From an uncultured Bacteroidota bacterium (GTDB lineage Bacteria > Bacteroidota > Bacteroidia > Bacteroidales > UBA932): a stretch of 64,000 bases of DNA. A model generated the notes under the pieces. The model ran no database searches and was not told the origin of the DNA. It saw only the letters and a program-made list of their open reading frames with translations. The translations under genes were made by a program, and so were the position numbers. The DNA lies in the NCBI GenBank assembly GCA_937901965.1, contig CALGSW010000001.1, positions 62,001-126,000 on the forward strand. Reading direction: 5' to 3'. This document shows positions 8,854 through 17,726 of this stretch, one piece after another (the stretch's first letter is position 1; the number at the start of each line of letters is the position of its first letter).

Positions 8854-9510
8854 TTATTTTGATCTGATTCTTTTTAGTGCCTCTCGCTTACTAAGTTTAC
8901 TCAGGTAATGGTTGTTAACGAATTCATAAACCCATTCTGAATCAGTTCTGGCATACTGCCTTAACGCCCATCCAATTGCCTTATCAACAAAAAATTCAGA
9001 AGAGTTATTATTCTTAAGTATTACTTTAGATAATATTTCTATATAAGTATTTTTCTTATATTTAAGTTGATATATTATTGAGATTCTAATTAACCATTTA
9101 TTATCCGAATATGCCCATGGTAAAATATAAGAACTTACAAGAGAGTTATATTTCCTGCAAATAAAACCTATTATAGGGGCGATTGAATCAATACTATCCC
9201 ACCATGGGCGGATAGCGACCAACTTTTCAAAATAATAGAACTCATCCTCAGATATATTGCTCTTAAGCTTGTCAATATAGTTTAATGCTAAGTATGTGAA
9301 CTCTCTTTCAGGTTTTTGAAAACACTCAAAAACAAAGTTCCAGTTTATTTTTTGTGATTTGTCCAGGTTTAAAAAAAATTGCTTTGAAATTTCATCTCTC
9401 TTGACAGAACCTATTCCAAGGAAAGGAAATTGATCCCTCATATAGGCAGACATCTGTTTAGCTCTGACCTCATCTTTGTTTGAATAAAAAATGTCAAAAA
9501 TTGTTTCCAT
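8854..9510 (-). CDS. alkD: DNA alkylation repair protein, AlkD-type HEAT-like glycosylase
   Basis: This 218-aa protein is made of helical repeats. It has the AlkD-family signatures RPWWDSID (about residue 97) and KAIGWALRQYARTD (about 178), where tryptophan, aspartate and arginine contact DNA in characterised members. AlkD removes bulky or positively charged N3- and N7-alkylpurines without flipping the base. Its ATG overlaps the rlmD stop by one base (TAATG), so translation is probably coupled to the methyltransferase upstream. Length is typical of the family (220-235 aa). Confidence 0.88.
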   Translation of the reverse strand: METIFDIFYSNKDEVRAKQMSAYMRDQFPFLGIGSVKRDEISKQFFLNLDKSQKINWNFVFECFQKPEREFTYLALNYIDKLKSNISEDEFYYFEKLVAIRPWWDSIDSIAPIIGFICRKYNSLVSSYILPWAYSDNKWLIRISIIYQLKYKKNTYIEILSKVILKNNNSSEFFVDKAIGWALRQYARTDSEWVYEFVNNHYLSKLSKREALKRIRSK

Positions 9511-10916
9511 TATTTATTTAACTCTAACAAGACCACATTTTCAAGGTGATGAGTATGAGGAAACATATCCACAGGTTGAATTTTCAAAACAGAATAATAC
9601 TCTTTCATTAAAGAAATATCTCTTGCCTGAGTTGCCGGATTACAACTGACATACACTATTTTAGATGGCCTTACTTTAATTATCACATCAATAACATTTG
9701 GATGGACTCCTGCTCTTGGAGGATCTAATACAACTACATCTGGATTTCCGTTTTGTTCAACAAAAGACTCTGACAAAACATCTTTCATATCACCTGAATA
9801 GAAAAAAGAGTTGAGTACACCATTCACAGAGGCATTTATATTAGCATCAGATATTGCTTCAGGTACATATTCAATACCTATAACCTTAGAAACATGAGAT
9901 GCTAAAAACAGGGCAATTGTTCCTGTGCCTGTGTATAAATCGTACAAAATTTCATTACCTTTTAAATCTGCAAAATCTCTAACGACTTTATATAGCTTAT
10001 ATGCCTGCAAACTATTAGTCTGATAAAACGATTTAGGTCCAATTCTGAACTTAAGATCCTCCATTACTTCATATACACAGTCCTGACCATTATAATTGAC
10101 AACTTCCAGATCATTTATTGTATCGTTTCTTTTATTATTAATTACATAGTTTAAGGATGTAATTTGAGCAAACGTTGAGATAAGATTATCTAACAATCTA
10201 TATATTTTATCTTTATCAAAGTAATAAAAAACCAAAATAACCATAACTTCTCCTGTTGAGGTTGTTCTGATAATCAGATTCCTCATTAGACCTGTTTGCT
10301 CTCTAAGGTCAAAAAATGAGAAGCCATTTTCAACAGCAAAAGTTTTAACAAAGTTTCTAATTTCATTAGAGGGTTCATCCTGAAGATAGCATTTTTCAAT
10401 ATCCAGAACTTTATCAAACATTCCTGCAATATGAAAACCCAGTCCATATCTCTCTTTTTCTGACAAATTATCTGCTTCAGACAGCGAATTGACCCATCTT
10501 TTATTAGAAAAAGTAAATTCTAGCTTATTTCTGTAGTTAATAGTTTTTTCAGACCCAATAATTGGCAAAATATCAGGTAATTCAAGACCTCCGATTCGTT
10601 TCAGTTGGTCTTCTACCTGTTGTTCTTTATATTTAAGTTGCAAGGGGTAGGGAAGGGGCTGCCATTTACAGCCGCCACAAGTTCCGTAATGTGAACAAAA
10701 TGGAGTACTTCTGTCTGGAGAAGGTGTTACAATCTTTTTAACTATACCCTCCATCCAGCCACTCTTTTTCCTATGAATTTCAATATCAGCAATATCTCCT
10801 GGTATAGCAAAAGGAACAAAAAGAACTTTTCCGTTAACTCTTGCAATAGAGCGTCCTTCAGCTGCAACAGATTCAATCACAACTCCCTCTAAAATCTCTC
10901 TAACTTTTTTCTTCAT
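9510..10916 (-). CDS. rlmD: 23S rRNA (uracil-5-)-methyltransferase, RlmD/RumA type
   Basis: This 468-aa protein starts with a TRAM RNA-binding domain (about residues 5-65). It carries iron-sulfur cysteines in CSHYGTCGGCKWQ plus a later cysteine in CYLQ. The Rossmann methyltransferase domain has LYDLYTGTGTIALFLAS, VVLDPPRAGVHP and IVYVSCNPATQARD, the last holding the catalytic cysteine. RumA-type enzymes methylate C5 of U1939 (RlmD) or U747; the sequence alone does not settle which. It heads the minus-strand rlmD-alkD-mnmE group. Confidence 0.88.
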   Translation of the reverse strand: MKKKVREILEGVVIESVAAEGRSIARVNGKVLFVPFAIPGDIADIEIHRKKSGWMEGIVKKIVTPSPDRSTPFCSHYGTCGGCKWQPLPYPLQLKYKEQQVEDQLKRIGGLELPDILPIIGSEKTINYRNKLEFTFSNKRWVNSLSEADNLSEKERYGLGFHIAGMFDKVLDIEKCYLQDEPSNEIRNFVKTFAVENGFSFFDLREQTGLMRNLIIRTTSTGEVMVILVFYYFDKDKIYRLLDNLISTFAQITSLNYVINNKRNDTINDLEVVNYNGQDCVYEVMEDLKFRIGPKSFYQTNSLQAYKLYKVVRDFADLKGNEILYDLYTGTGTIALFLASHVSKVIGIEYVPEAISDANINASVNGVLNSFFYSGDMKDVLSESFVEQNGNPDVVVLDPPRAGVHPNVIDVIIKVRPSKIVYVSCNPATQARDISLMKEYYSVLKIQPVDMFPHTHHLENVVLLELNK

Positions 10917-10988
10917 TCTATGTTAATATATGTCGCGAAATTAAGGTTTTTCGTAAATTCGTGAAAGAAACATTTAACATCTTTAATT

Positions 10989-12239
10989 ATGAAGGCATTT
11001 TACAGACTTTCAATCATAATATTGACATTAAGTTTCAATATTATGAATGCTCAGGAGTTTTACTCCATTACGGGCAAGGTGCTAGACGCCTCCAGCAAAA
11101 GACAACTGAGCTACGCTTCAATTCAACTGATTTCAACAAATATAAGTAATGTAACAAACTCTGAAGGTATCTTTGTACTAAAAGTACCAAACCAACTAAA
11201 ATCAGACACTCTGCTTATTTCATATTTAGGATACAAAACTCAAAAAGTTGCCATTAAATCAGGTATAGACCAGAGAATCAACATTTCATTAACTCCTTCG
11301 GAAATTAATCTATCTCCAATTACAATAAGGCCACAGGATGCTTCAGAACTGATTATCATGGCTTTAAACAGAATAGACAGAAACTACCATGTTGAATCTA
11401 AGCAAATTACAGCATTTTATAGAGAAATGATTAAAAAGGGTAGTACATATGTGTCTATAAACGAAGCAGTTCTGGACATAAACAAGTCGGGATACGGCAG
11501 TTTCAGAATGGATCAACTTGGAATATATAAGGCAAGAGGCAATTACGATTCAAACAGAATTGACACTTTAATGGTAAAGTTTCAGGGAGGGCCGCATTCT
11601 GCTCTTGAAATTGATGTTGCGAGAGATCCTTTTTTAGGGGTAGAGCCGGTGATTATTAAAGAGTACTATGATTTTAAGCTTATTAGCCCGGTAACATTAG
11701 ATAATAAATATTTCTATGTGATTGAATTCAATCAAAAACCATTTTTAAATGATATCCTTTTCAGGGGAAGGGTGTACATTGAATCTGAGTCAATGGCAAT
11801 AGCCCGGGTTGAATTTAATATGAATGTAGAAGACAATCCTAGAGCAAGTAACTTCTTTATTAAGAAAAAGCCATCAAACCTTAAAATGGATGTTGTCTCT
11901 GCGGCTTATATGATAAATTATAAAGAGATTAATGGCATATGGCATTTTGATTATTCAAGAACTGAAGTAAAATTTAATGCGAAATGGGATAAAAGATGGT
12001 TTAAAAACTCATATACAATAATGTCAGAACTTGCATCTACAGAAATTTCCGATCGTCAGAGAAAAATTGAAAATGAAAACAGAATTAAATCTCGTGACAT
12101 AATGTCGGCAAAAGTTCAAGATTTTACAGATGAAAACTTCTGGGGAGGATACAATATAATTGAACCTGATGCTTCAATTGAAAGTGTTATATCAAGAATA
12201 ATAAGGCAATTAAACAGAAGAGACAAAGAAAACCAATAA
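10989..12239 (+). CDS. Secreted protein with carboxypeptidase-regulatory-like N-terminal domain
   Basis: This 416-aa protein has a signal peptide (about residues 1-21, ending NIMNAQ). A carboxypeptidase D regulatory-like beta-sandwich follows (about 25-105), seen as SITGKVLDASSKRQLSYASI and LLISYLGYKTQKVAI. The C-terminal part, rich in beta-strand, aromatic and charged residues, I recognise only as the region that follows this domain in many Bacteroidota envelope proteins. No TonB box, plug or barrel typical of SusC is present. Its function is unknown; an envelope role is inferred from the signal peptide. It is separated from rarA by 19 bases. Confidence 0.75.
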   Translation: MKAFYRLSIIILTLSFNIMNAQEFYSITGKVLDASSKRQLSYASIQLISTNISNVTNSEGIFVLKVPNQLKSDTLLISYLGYKTQKVAIKSGIDQRINISLTPSEINLSPITIRPQDASELIIMALNRIDRNYHVESKQITAFYREMIKKGSTYVSINEAVLDINKSGYGSFRMDQLGIYKARGNYDSNRIDTLMVKFQGGPHSALEIDVARDPFLGVEPVIIKEYYDFKLISPVTLDNKYFYVIEFNQKPFLNDILFRGRVYIESESMAIARVEFNMNVEDNPRASNFFIKKKPSNLKMDVVSAAYMINYKEINGIWHFDYSRTEVKFNAKWDKRWFKNSYTIMSELASTEISDRQRKIENENRIKSRDIMSAKVQDFTDENFWGGYNIIEPDASIESVISRIIRQLNRRDKENQ

Positions 12240-12258
12240 TCGCTATACAATTTATATT

Positions 12259-13566
12259 ATGTTAAATAGCTCCGAAGAATCTAATACAGCATTAATTACT
12301 CCACTGGCTGAAAGGCTTCGCCCTACCGATCTTGATAATTACGTAGGTCAGCAACATCTAGTGGGTAAAGATGCTGTGTTAAGAAAAATGATTGAGTCAG
12401 GAAATATTTCATCTTTTATTCTTTGGGGCCCTCCCGGTGTAGGTAAAACAACTCTTGCAAAAATTATTTCCTATAAACTTGAACGCCCCTTTTACACTTT
12501 ATCTGCTGTTAACGCCGGAGTTCGAGATGTTCGCGAGATTATTGAGAAATCTAAGTCAAGGTCACTGTTTTCTAAAGGCAGACCCATATTGTTTATTGAT
12601 GAAATACACAGATTCAGTAAGTCTCAGCAAGATGCCTTACTTGGTGCAGTTGAGGATGGAACCATTACGTTGATTGGTGCTACAACGGAAAACCCTTCAT
12701 TTGAAGTCATTACTCCTCTCCTTTCTCGTTGCCAGGTATATATTTTAAAATCGCTGGATGCAGATGACCTTGATAAATTAACTAAGAGGGCATTAACAGA
12801 AGATATATATTTAAAGGAGCGAAAAGTAAGTATATCAGAAAATGAGGCATTATTCAGATTCTCAGGTGGAGATGCAAGAAAGCTATTAAATATCTTAGAA
12901 CTGATATCTTCTTCATTTAAAAAGGATGAAGATATTGTAATCACCAACCTTCTTGTTACTGAGAAACTACAGGAGAATATTGCTATATATGATAAGAACG
13001 GAGAGCAACACTATGATGTAATCTCGGCATTTATAAAAAGTATAAGAGGATCAGACCCTAACGCGGCAGTATACTGGATGGCAAGAATGATTGCCGGTGG
13101 AGAAGATCCCTTGTTCATAGCAAGGAGGATGATTATTCTCGCTTCTGAAGATATTGGCATGGCTAATCCTAACGCGCTCCTCCTTGCAAACACATGTTTT
13201 GAATCTGTAAGTAAAATTGGAATGCCTGAATCTAGAATAATCCTCTCCCATACAGCAATATACTTAGCAACATCTCCAAAGAGCAACTCAGCCTATATGG
13301 CTATTGAAGAGGCACTTGGGGAGATAGAAAAATCAGGATATCAACCTGTTCCTCTGCATCTGAGAAATGCCCCTACTAGCCTGATGAAGGAAATAGGGTA
13401 TGGAAAAGATTATAAATATGCACACTCATATGAAGGTAATTTTACAGATTTAGAATTTTTACCGGAATCCTTGTCCGGCAGAAAATTTTACGACCCGTCT
13501 AACAATCCCAAAGAAAGAGAGATAAGAGCTCTGCTTGAGCATCTGTGGAAAAAGTATGGGTACTAA
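12259..13566 (+). CDS. rarA: Replication-associated recombination protein RarA (MgsA), AAA+ ATPase
   Basis: This 435-aa clamp-loader-like AAA+ protein has LAERLRPTDLDNYVGQQHL, Walker A GPPGVGKTT (about residue 58), Walker B ILFIDEIHRFSKSQQDALL, and sensor 1 LIGATTENPSFEV. The C-terminal region YDVISAFIKSIRGSDPNAAV through the ASEDIGMANP motif is diagnostic of RarA/WRNIP1. It acts at stalled replication forks together with SSB. Length matches the family. It lies 19 bases after the preceding gene and is followed by the separate promoter of the nagB fusion. Confidence 0.94.
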   Translation: MLNSSEESNTALITPLAERLRPTDLDNYVGQQHLVGKDAVLRKMIESGNISSFILWGPPGVGKTTLAKIISYKLERPFYTLSAVNAGVRDVREIIEKSKSRSLFSKGRPILFIDEIHRFSKSQQDALLGAVEDGTITLIGATTENPSFEVITPLLSRCQVYILKSLDADDLDKLTKRALTEDIYLKERKVSISENEALFRFSGGDARKLLNILELISSSFKKDEDIVITNLLVTEKLQENIAIYDKNGEQHYDVISAFIKSIRGSDPNAAVYWMARMIAGGEDPLFIARRMIILASEDIGMANPNALLLANTCFESVSKIGMPESRIILSHTAIYLATSPKSNSAYMAIEEALGEIEKSGYQPVPLHLRNAPTSLMKEIGYGKDYKYAHSYEGNFTDLEFLPESLSGRKFYDPSNNPKEREIRALLEHLWKKYGY

Positions 13567-13580
13567 TTACAATTTTTAGC

Positions 13581-13589
13581 TATTTTTGC
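13581..13589 (+). promoter_or_regulatory. Predicted promoter of nagB-lmbE, -7 box
   Basis: TATTTTTGC matches TAnnTTTGC exactly and is followed by A, identical over ten bases to the boxes at 3686 and 46649. It spans the alternative TTG start at 13586, so the ATG at 13607 is the likely start, with a leader of about 14 nt. Confidence 0.55.
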
Positions 13590-13606
13590 AGTTCAATTCT
13601 AATGAT

Positions 13607-15505
13607 ATGATAATTCACGGTGATTTCACAAAAAGGTACGAGAAAATCCCGGTAGATATCTACGAGGATTCTTCCGCTGCATCGCTTCTCGTTGCCGAGA
13701 GTATTGCAGAACTAATAAGAAGCAAGTCAAGAAAAGGTCAGAATTGTATTCTGGCTCTTAGTGCTAGTTCATCAGCAGTTCAAGTTTATGAAGAGCTGGT
13801 TAACATACACAAAAAGAAAGATTTATCTTTCAGCAACGTACATCTTTTTTCTGTTGAAGAGTATTGGCCACTTAATAAAAAAGAGTTACAAAGTCACTAT
13901 AGGTTCTTTCAGGAGTATCTTCTTGATGGAATTGACATCCCTCCTCAAAATATACACTTTCTGGATGGTGAAATCCAAAAAGGAAGTGTTCATGAATATT
14001 GCGATAATTACGAGTTGCTTATAAAAAAGCTCGGGGGTATTGACGCACTGATTACAGGGGGAATGGGTTTCAATGAGCCGGGCTCTCCCTATAATTCAAA
14101 AACGAGGCTAATAACCCTCAACTACTCTTCAAGGATATCCGCTGCATCTGAATTTTTTGGTGTGGAATTTGTGCCTTTTCATGCTCTTACCATGGGTATT
14201 GAGACCATACTGTCTGCAAAAAAGGTCTTTTTCCTTGCATGGGGAGAAGGTAAGGCTCCTTCAATCGCTAAAATGGTTGAGGGCCCTATTAATGAACAAA
14301 CTCCCCTATCCTATCTACAACAGCACGATAATTTAGAAGTTATTATAGATCTTGCTGCTGCTGCAGAGTTAACCAGAGTTAAAACTCCATGGCTAACCGG
14401 AGCAGTTGAATGGAGTGATTTTATGATTCGTAAATCTGTTTTCTGGCTTTGCAAGAAACTTGATAAACCAATTCTTAAGCTCACAGACAGAGATTATAAT
14501 GACAATGGGATGAGCGACCTTGTAACAGAAAAAGGTCCTGCAAGCAAAATAAATATTAAAGTATTCAATGATCTGCAACATACAATATCCGGATGGCCGG
14601 GAGGGAAACCTAATGCAGATGACTCAACCCGTCCTGAAAGGGCAAAACCTTTCCCAAAAAAGGTTATCATTTTCAGTCCACACCCTGACGATGATGTTAT
14701 TTCAATGGGAGGAACAATGGCCCGGCTTTCAGAGCATGGACACGAAGTTCATATAGCTTATCAGGTATCGGGTAATATTGCTGTCTTTGATCACGATGCA
14801 GTGAGGTTTCTTGATTTTCTGAGAGATAGTTCAAAGATATTTGATTTTGATCCGGGTAAAAGTGATAACATTTATGCCACTGCTCTAAAAGAACTTAGCG
14901 TAAAACATCCCGGTGAACCGGACAGTCCAAGTATAAGGGCCGTTAAAGGAGCAATAAGGAGAGGAGAAGCCAAGGCAGCTTGCAGATATCTAAAGATTCC
15001 TGAGAGCAGGGTTCACTTCCTTGACCTGCCTTTTTATGAAACCGGGGGAGTAAAAAAGAAACCGGTTAGCAGTGCCGATATTGAAATTGTTAAAAACTTA
15101 CTCCAGAAGATAAAACCACATCAGGTTTATGCTGCCGGAGATTTGAGCGACCCTCACGGGACTCACAGGGTTTGTCTTCAGGCTATACTTGCAGCTTTAG
15201 AAGAGCTTAAAGATGAAAAATGGATGAAAGACTGCAGAGTATGGTTATACAGAGGTGCATGGCAAGAGTGGGATGTGGCTGATTCAGATATGGCAGTTCC
15301 TCTTAGTCCTGAAGAGGTTATAATAAAGAGAGAGGCTATTTTCAAACATCAGTCTCAAAAGGACAGACCTCTATTTCCGGGATCTGATAAAAGAGAGTTC
15401 TGGCAGAGGGCTGAGGAGAGAAATCACAACACTGCACTACTTTTTGACAAGTTAGGAATGGCAGAGTATCAGGCGATAGAGCTATTTGTAAGACACGATC
15501 TTTAA
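13607..15505 (+). CDS. Diverged NagB (glucosamine-6-phosphate deaminase) domain fused to LmbE/PIG-L deacetylase domain
   Basis: This protein of about 632 aa combines an N-terminal NagB/isomerase-fold domain (about 1-285) with a C-terminal LmbE/PIG-L domain (about 350-630). The same fusion is annotated as glucosamine-6-phosphate deaminase in many Bacteroidota. The deacetylase half looks intact: FSPHPDDDVISMGGT holds the zinc-binding HPDD, and DPHGTHR the later His pair. The NagB half is odd. Where the family has a GxGxxGHIxFNEPGS loop, this protein reads ITGGMGFNEPGS, so about five residues with the catalytic histidine are absent. The usual DEY is also EEY (FSVEEYWPL). Deaminase activity is therefore doubtful, and the real function may differ. 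It has its own promoter and terminator. Confidence 0.8.
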   Translation: MIIHGDFTKRYEKIPVDIYEDSSAASLLVAESIAELIRSKSRKGQNCILALSASSSAVQVYEELVNIHKKKDLSFSNVHLFSVEEYWPLNKKELQSHYRFFQEYLLDGIDIPPQNIHFLDGEIQKGSVHEYCDNYELLIKKLGGIDALITGGMGFNEPGSPYNSKTRLITLNYSSRISAASEFFGVEFVPFHALTMGIETILSAKKVFFLAWGEGKAPSIAKMVEGPINEQTPLSYLQQHDNLEVIIDLAAAAELTRVKTPWLTGAVEWSDFMIRKSVFWLCKKLDKPILKLTDRDYNDNGMSDLVTEKGPASKINIKVFNDLQHTISGWPGGKPNADDSTRPERAKPFPKKVIIFSPHPDDDVISMGGTMARLSEHGHEVHIAYQVSGNIAVFDHDAVRFLDFLRDSSKIFDFDPGKSDNIYATALKELSVKHPGEPDSPSIRAVKGAIRRGEAKAACRYLKIPESRVHFLDLPFYETGGVKKKPVSSADIEIVKNLLQKIKPHQVYAAGDLSDPHGTHRVCLQAILAALEELKDEKWMKDCRVWLYRGAWQEWDVADSDMAVPLSPEEVIIKREAIFKHQSQKDRPLFPGSDKREFWQRAEERNHNTALLFDKLGMAEYQAIELFVRHDL

Positions 15506-15524
15506 AATTTGGTAAATACATTTT

Positions 15525-15554
15525 GAGAGGGTGGCCCAAAAAGGCCACCCTCTC
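15525..15554 (+). terminator. Hairpin terminator after nagB-lmbE
   Basis: A perfect 12-bp inverted repeat, gagagggtggcc / ggccaccctctc, with a six-base loop caaaaa lies 19 bases after the stop. Only a weak T-rich stretch (ctatttgata) follows, so termination may be partial. It separates this gene from the dehydrogenase operon. Confidence 0.75.
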
Positions 15555-15628
15555 CTATTTGATATACTCCAAATTCAACAATATGAATATTTAATTGTTC
15601 TATTATCAAAATCATTAACAAAATATTT

Positions 15629-16720
15629 ATGTTTAACGAATATAATCCTATTAATAATAAGGAGTTTCAGATACTTAACCACAAAGGGAAGATTGTGGAT
15701 AAAGATTTGATGCCCGTAATCAAAGATGATGATCTTCTTAAAGCATATAAAGATATGCTATTTGCCAGAACAGCTGATCTGCAAATAGTTTCATATCAAA
15801 GACAGGGAAGAATTTACACTTATCCTCCAAATTATGGTCAGGAGGCTATATCAGGAGCAGTTGGTGCATTAATCAGAGATGAAGACTGGCTTGTACCAGC
15901 CTTCAGAGAGATGGGTGCAATGCTGGCAAAAGGAGTAACCCTTAAAGAGCTTTTTCTATATTTTATGGGTTATGAAGATGGCTCAAAATTCAGCAAAGCA
16001 AAGAAGACTCTTCCTATAAGTGTTCCTATAGCATCTCAGTTTCTGCATGCTGCAGGTTTAGGATACGCAATAAAATACAAAAAAGAGAAAGATATTGTCT
16101 ATGCCTTTGTTGGTGATGGTGGCACATCGGAAGGTGACTTTCACGAAGCAATTAACTTTGCCGGAGTATGGAAAATTCCGGTAATATTCATCATTCAAAA
16201 TAACCAGTATGGGATTTCAACTCCAACACGAATGCAAACAGCTTCTGAAAACCTTGCTGTAAAAGCAATCGCATATGGTGTTAAAGGGATAAAGGTGGAC
16301 GGTAATGACTACTTTGCAATGTACAAAGCAATCCAGGAATCAATAAAGATATGTGAATCGGGAGAGGGACCTGTTTTGATTGAAGCAGTTACATACAGAA
16401 AAGGGGCTCATACGACATCCGATGACCCAACAAAATACAGGACAAAAGAGGAGGAGGATATATGGGACGAAAAAGATCCGCTCAAGAGACTAAAATCATA
16501 TTTGATTACAAAGAAATTGTGGAGTGACAAAGATGAGGAAAAGATTGTTGAGCAATACAAGGTTGAGGTAGACAGACAGTTTATTGAAGCAGAAAACTAT
16601 GGCCCATATCCAAAGGAGGATATTTTTAAATACATGTATGCAGAGATGCCCGATGATTTAAAAGAGCAAGAGAAGGAGTATGAGAGGTTTTTGGAGTGGA
16701 AGGCCTCTAGATCTAAATAA
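15629..16720 (+). CDS. pdhA: 2-oxoacid (probably pyruvate) dehydrogenase E1 component, alpha subunit
   Basis: This 363-aa E1-alpha subunit has the thiamine-diphosphate motif FVGDGGTSEGDFHEAINFA ending in NNQYGIS (about residues 165-195). It also has the phosphorylation-loop-like region YRKGAHTTSDDPTKYR. With E1-beta it decarboxylates a 2-oxoacid and passes the acyl group to lipoyl-E2. It begins the operon E1a-E1b-E2-E3-lplA, with gaps of 24, 4, 20 and 3 bases. The subunit is close to the Gram-positive PdhA type. Branched-chain 2-oxoacid dehydrogenase is the main alternative, since both share this layout. I see no clear TAnnTTTG box in the 74-base gap after the terminator. Confidence 0.85.
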   Translation: MFNEYNPINNKEFQILNHKGKIVDKDLMPVIKDDDLLKAYKDMLFARTADLQIVSYQRQGRIYTYPPNYGQEAISGAVGALIRDEDWLVPAFREMGAMLAKGVTLKELFLYFMGYEDGSKFSKAKKTLPISVPIASQFLHAAGLGYAIKYKKEKDIVYAFVGDGGTSEGDFHEAINFAGVWKIPVIFIIQNNQYGISTPTRMQTASENLAVKAIAYGVKGIKVDGNDYFAMYKAIQESIKICESGEGPVLIEAVTYRKGAHTTSDDPTKYRTKEEEDIWDEKDPLKRLKSYLITKKLWSDKDEEKIVEQYKVEVDRQFIEAENYGPYPKEDIFKYMYAEMPDDLKEQEKEYERFLEWKASRSK

Positions 16721-16744
16721 TAACAAACCTAAAGAGAGAGAAAA

Positions 16745-17722
16745 ATGAAAATAATGAATATGGTCAATGCAATTAATGATGCATTGGATATTAAGCTTAA
16801 CGAAGACAGGAATGTTGTTGTTTACGGAGAGGACGTAGGAGTTGAAGGTGGAGTATTCAGGGTGACAGAGGGTCTTCAAAAAAAGTATGGTGCAGAGAGG
16901 GTTTTTGACTCTCCTCTTGCTGAATCAGGCATAGTTGGAACTGCAATAGGAATGTCAATAGCCGGGATGAGGCCTGTTGTTGAAATGCAGTTTTGCGGGT
17001 TTGTTTATCCTGCATTTAATCAGATAATCAGTCATGCGTCAAGGATGCATAATCGTTCTCGCGGACTACATAAAACTCCAATGGTTATTAGAATGCCTTA
17101 CGGAGGGGGTATAAATGCACTTGAACATCATAGCGAAAGTATGGAGGCAATTTTTGGCCACATACCTGGCTTGAAAGTTATCGCTCCTTCAACTCCGCAT
17201 GATGCAAAAGGGATGCTGATTTCTGCAATTGAAAGTGATGATACTATTCTTTACATGGAACCAAAAAGAATATATAGAGCTATCAAACAAGAAGTTGCAG
17301 ATGGCAAATTTACAATTCCATTAGGTAAAGCAAATGTACTTTCCCAAGGAAAAGATCTAACTATTGTCTCTTTTGGTGCAATGATAAGGGAGGTACAAAA
17401 AGCAATGGTTATGGCCAAAGAGACAGGAATAAGCGTAGAATTAATTGATTTGCGCTCAATATATCCAATTGATAAAGAGACAATAGCAAAATCTGTAAAG
17501 AAGACAGGCCGTATCATGACAGTTACTGAAGGGCCAAAATCATTTGGACTTGGAGCTGAGATAAGTCAGATTGCGATTGAAGAGGCATTTTTACATTTGG
17601 AGGCACCTCCTGTAAGAGTATCTGGTTATGATGTAATAGTACCTCTGCCAAAGGGTGAGCACCACTATATGCAAGATCCTCTAAAAATATTCTATGAAAT
17701 TGAAAAAATTGTAAAGTACTAA
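16745..17722 (+). CDS. pdhB: 2-oxoacid (probably pyruvate) dehydrogenase E1 component, beta subunit
   Basis: This 325-aa E1-beta subunit has the transketolase pyrimidine-binding domain (VVVYGEDVGVEGGVFRVTEG, FDSPLAESGIVGTAIG) and the C-terminal transketolase domain with LIDLRSIYPID and TVTEGPKSFGLGAE. It forms the alpha2beta2 E1 tetramer with the preceding gene product. Length matches the family (about 325 aa). It lies 24 bases after pdhA with a purine-rich stretch (agagagagaaaa) before the ATG, and four bases before E2. Confidence 0.9.
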   Translation: MKIMNMVNAINDALDIKLNEDRNVVVYGEDVGVEGGVFRVTEGLQKKYGAERVFDSPLAESGIVGTAIGMSIAGMRPVVEMQFCGFVYPAFNQIISHASRMHNRSRGLHKTPMVIRMPYGGGINALEHHSESMEAIFGHIPGLKVIAPSTPHDAKGMLISAIESDDTILYMEPKRIYRAIKQEVADGKFTIPLGKANVLSQGKDLTIVSFGAMIREVQKAMVMAKETGISVELIDLRSIYPIDKETIAKSVKKTGRIMTVTEGPKSFGLGAEISQIAIEEAFLHLEAPPVRVSGYDVIVPLPKGEHHYMQDPLKIFYEIEKIVKY

Positions 17723-17726
17723 AATC

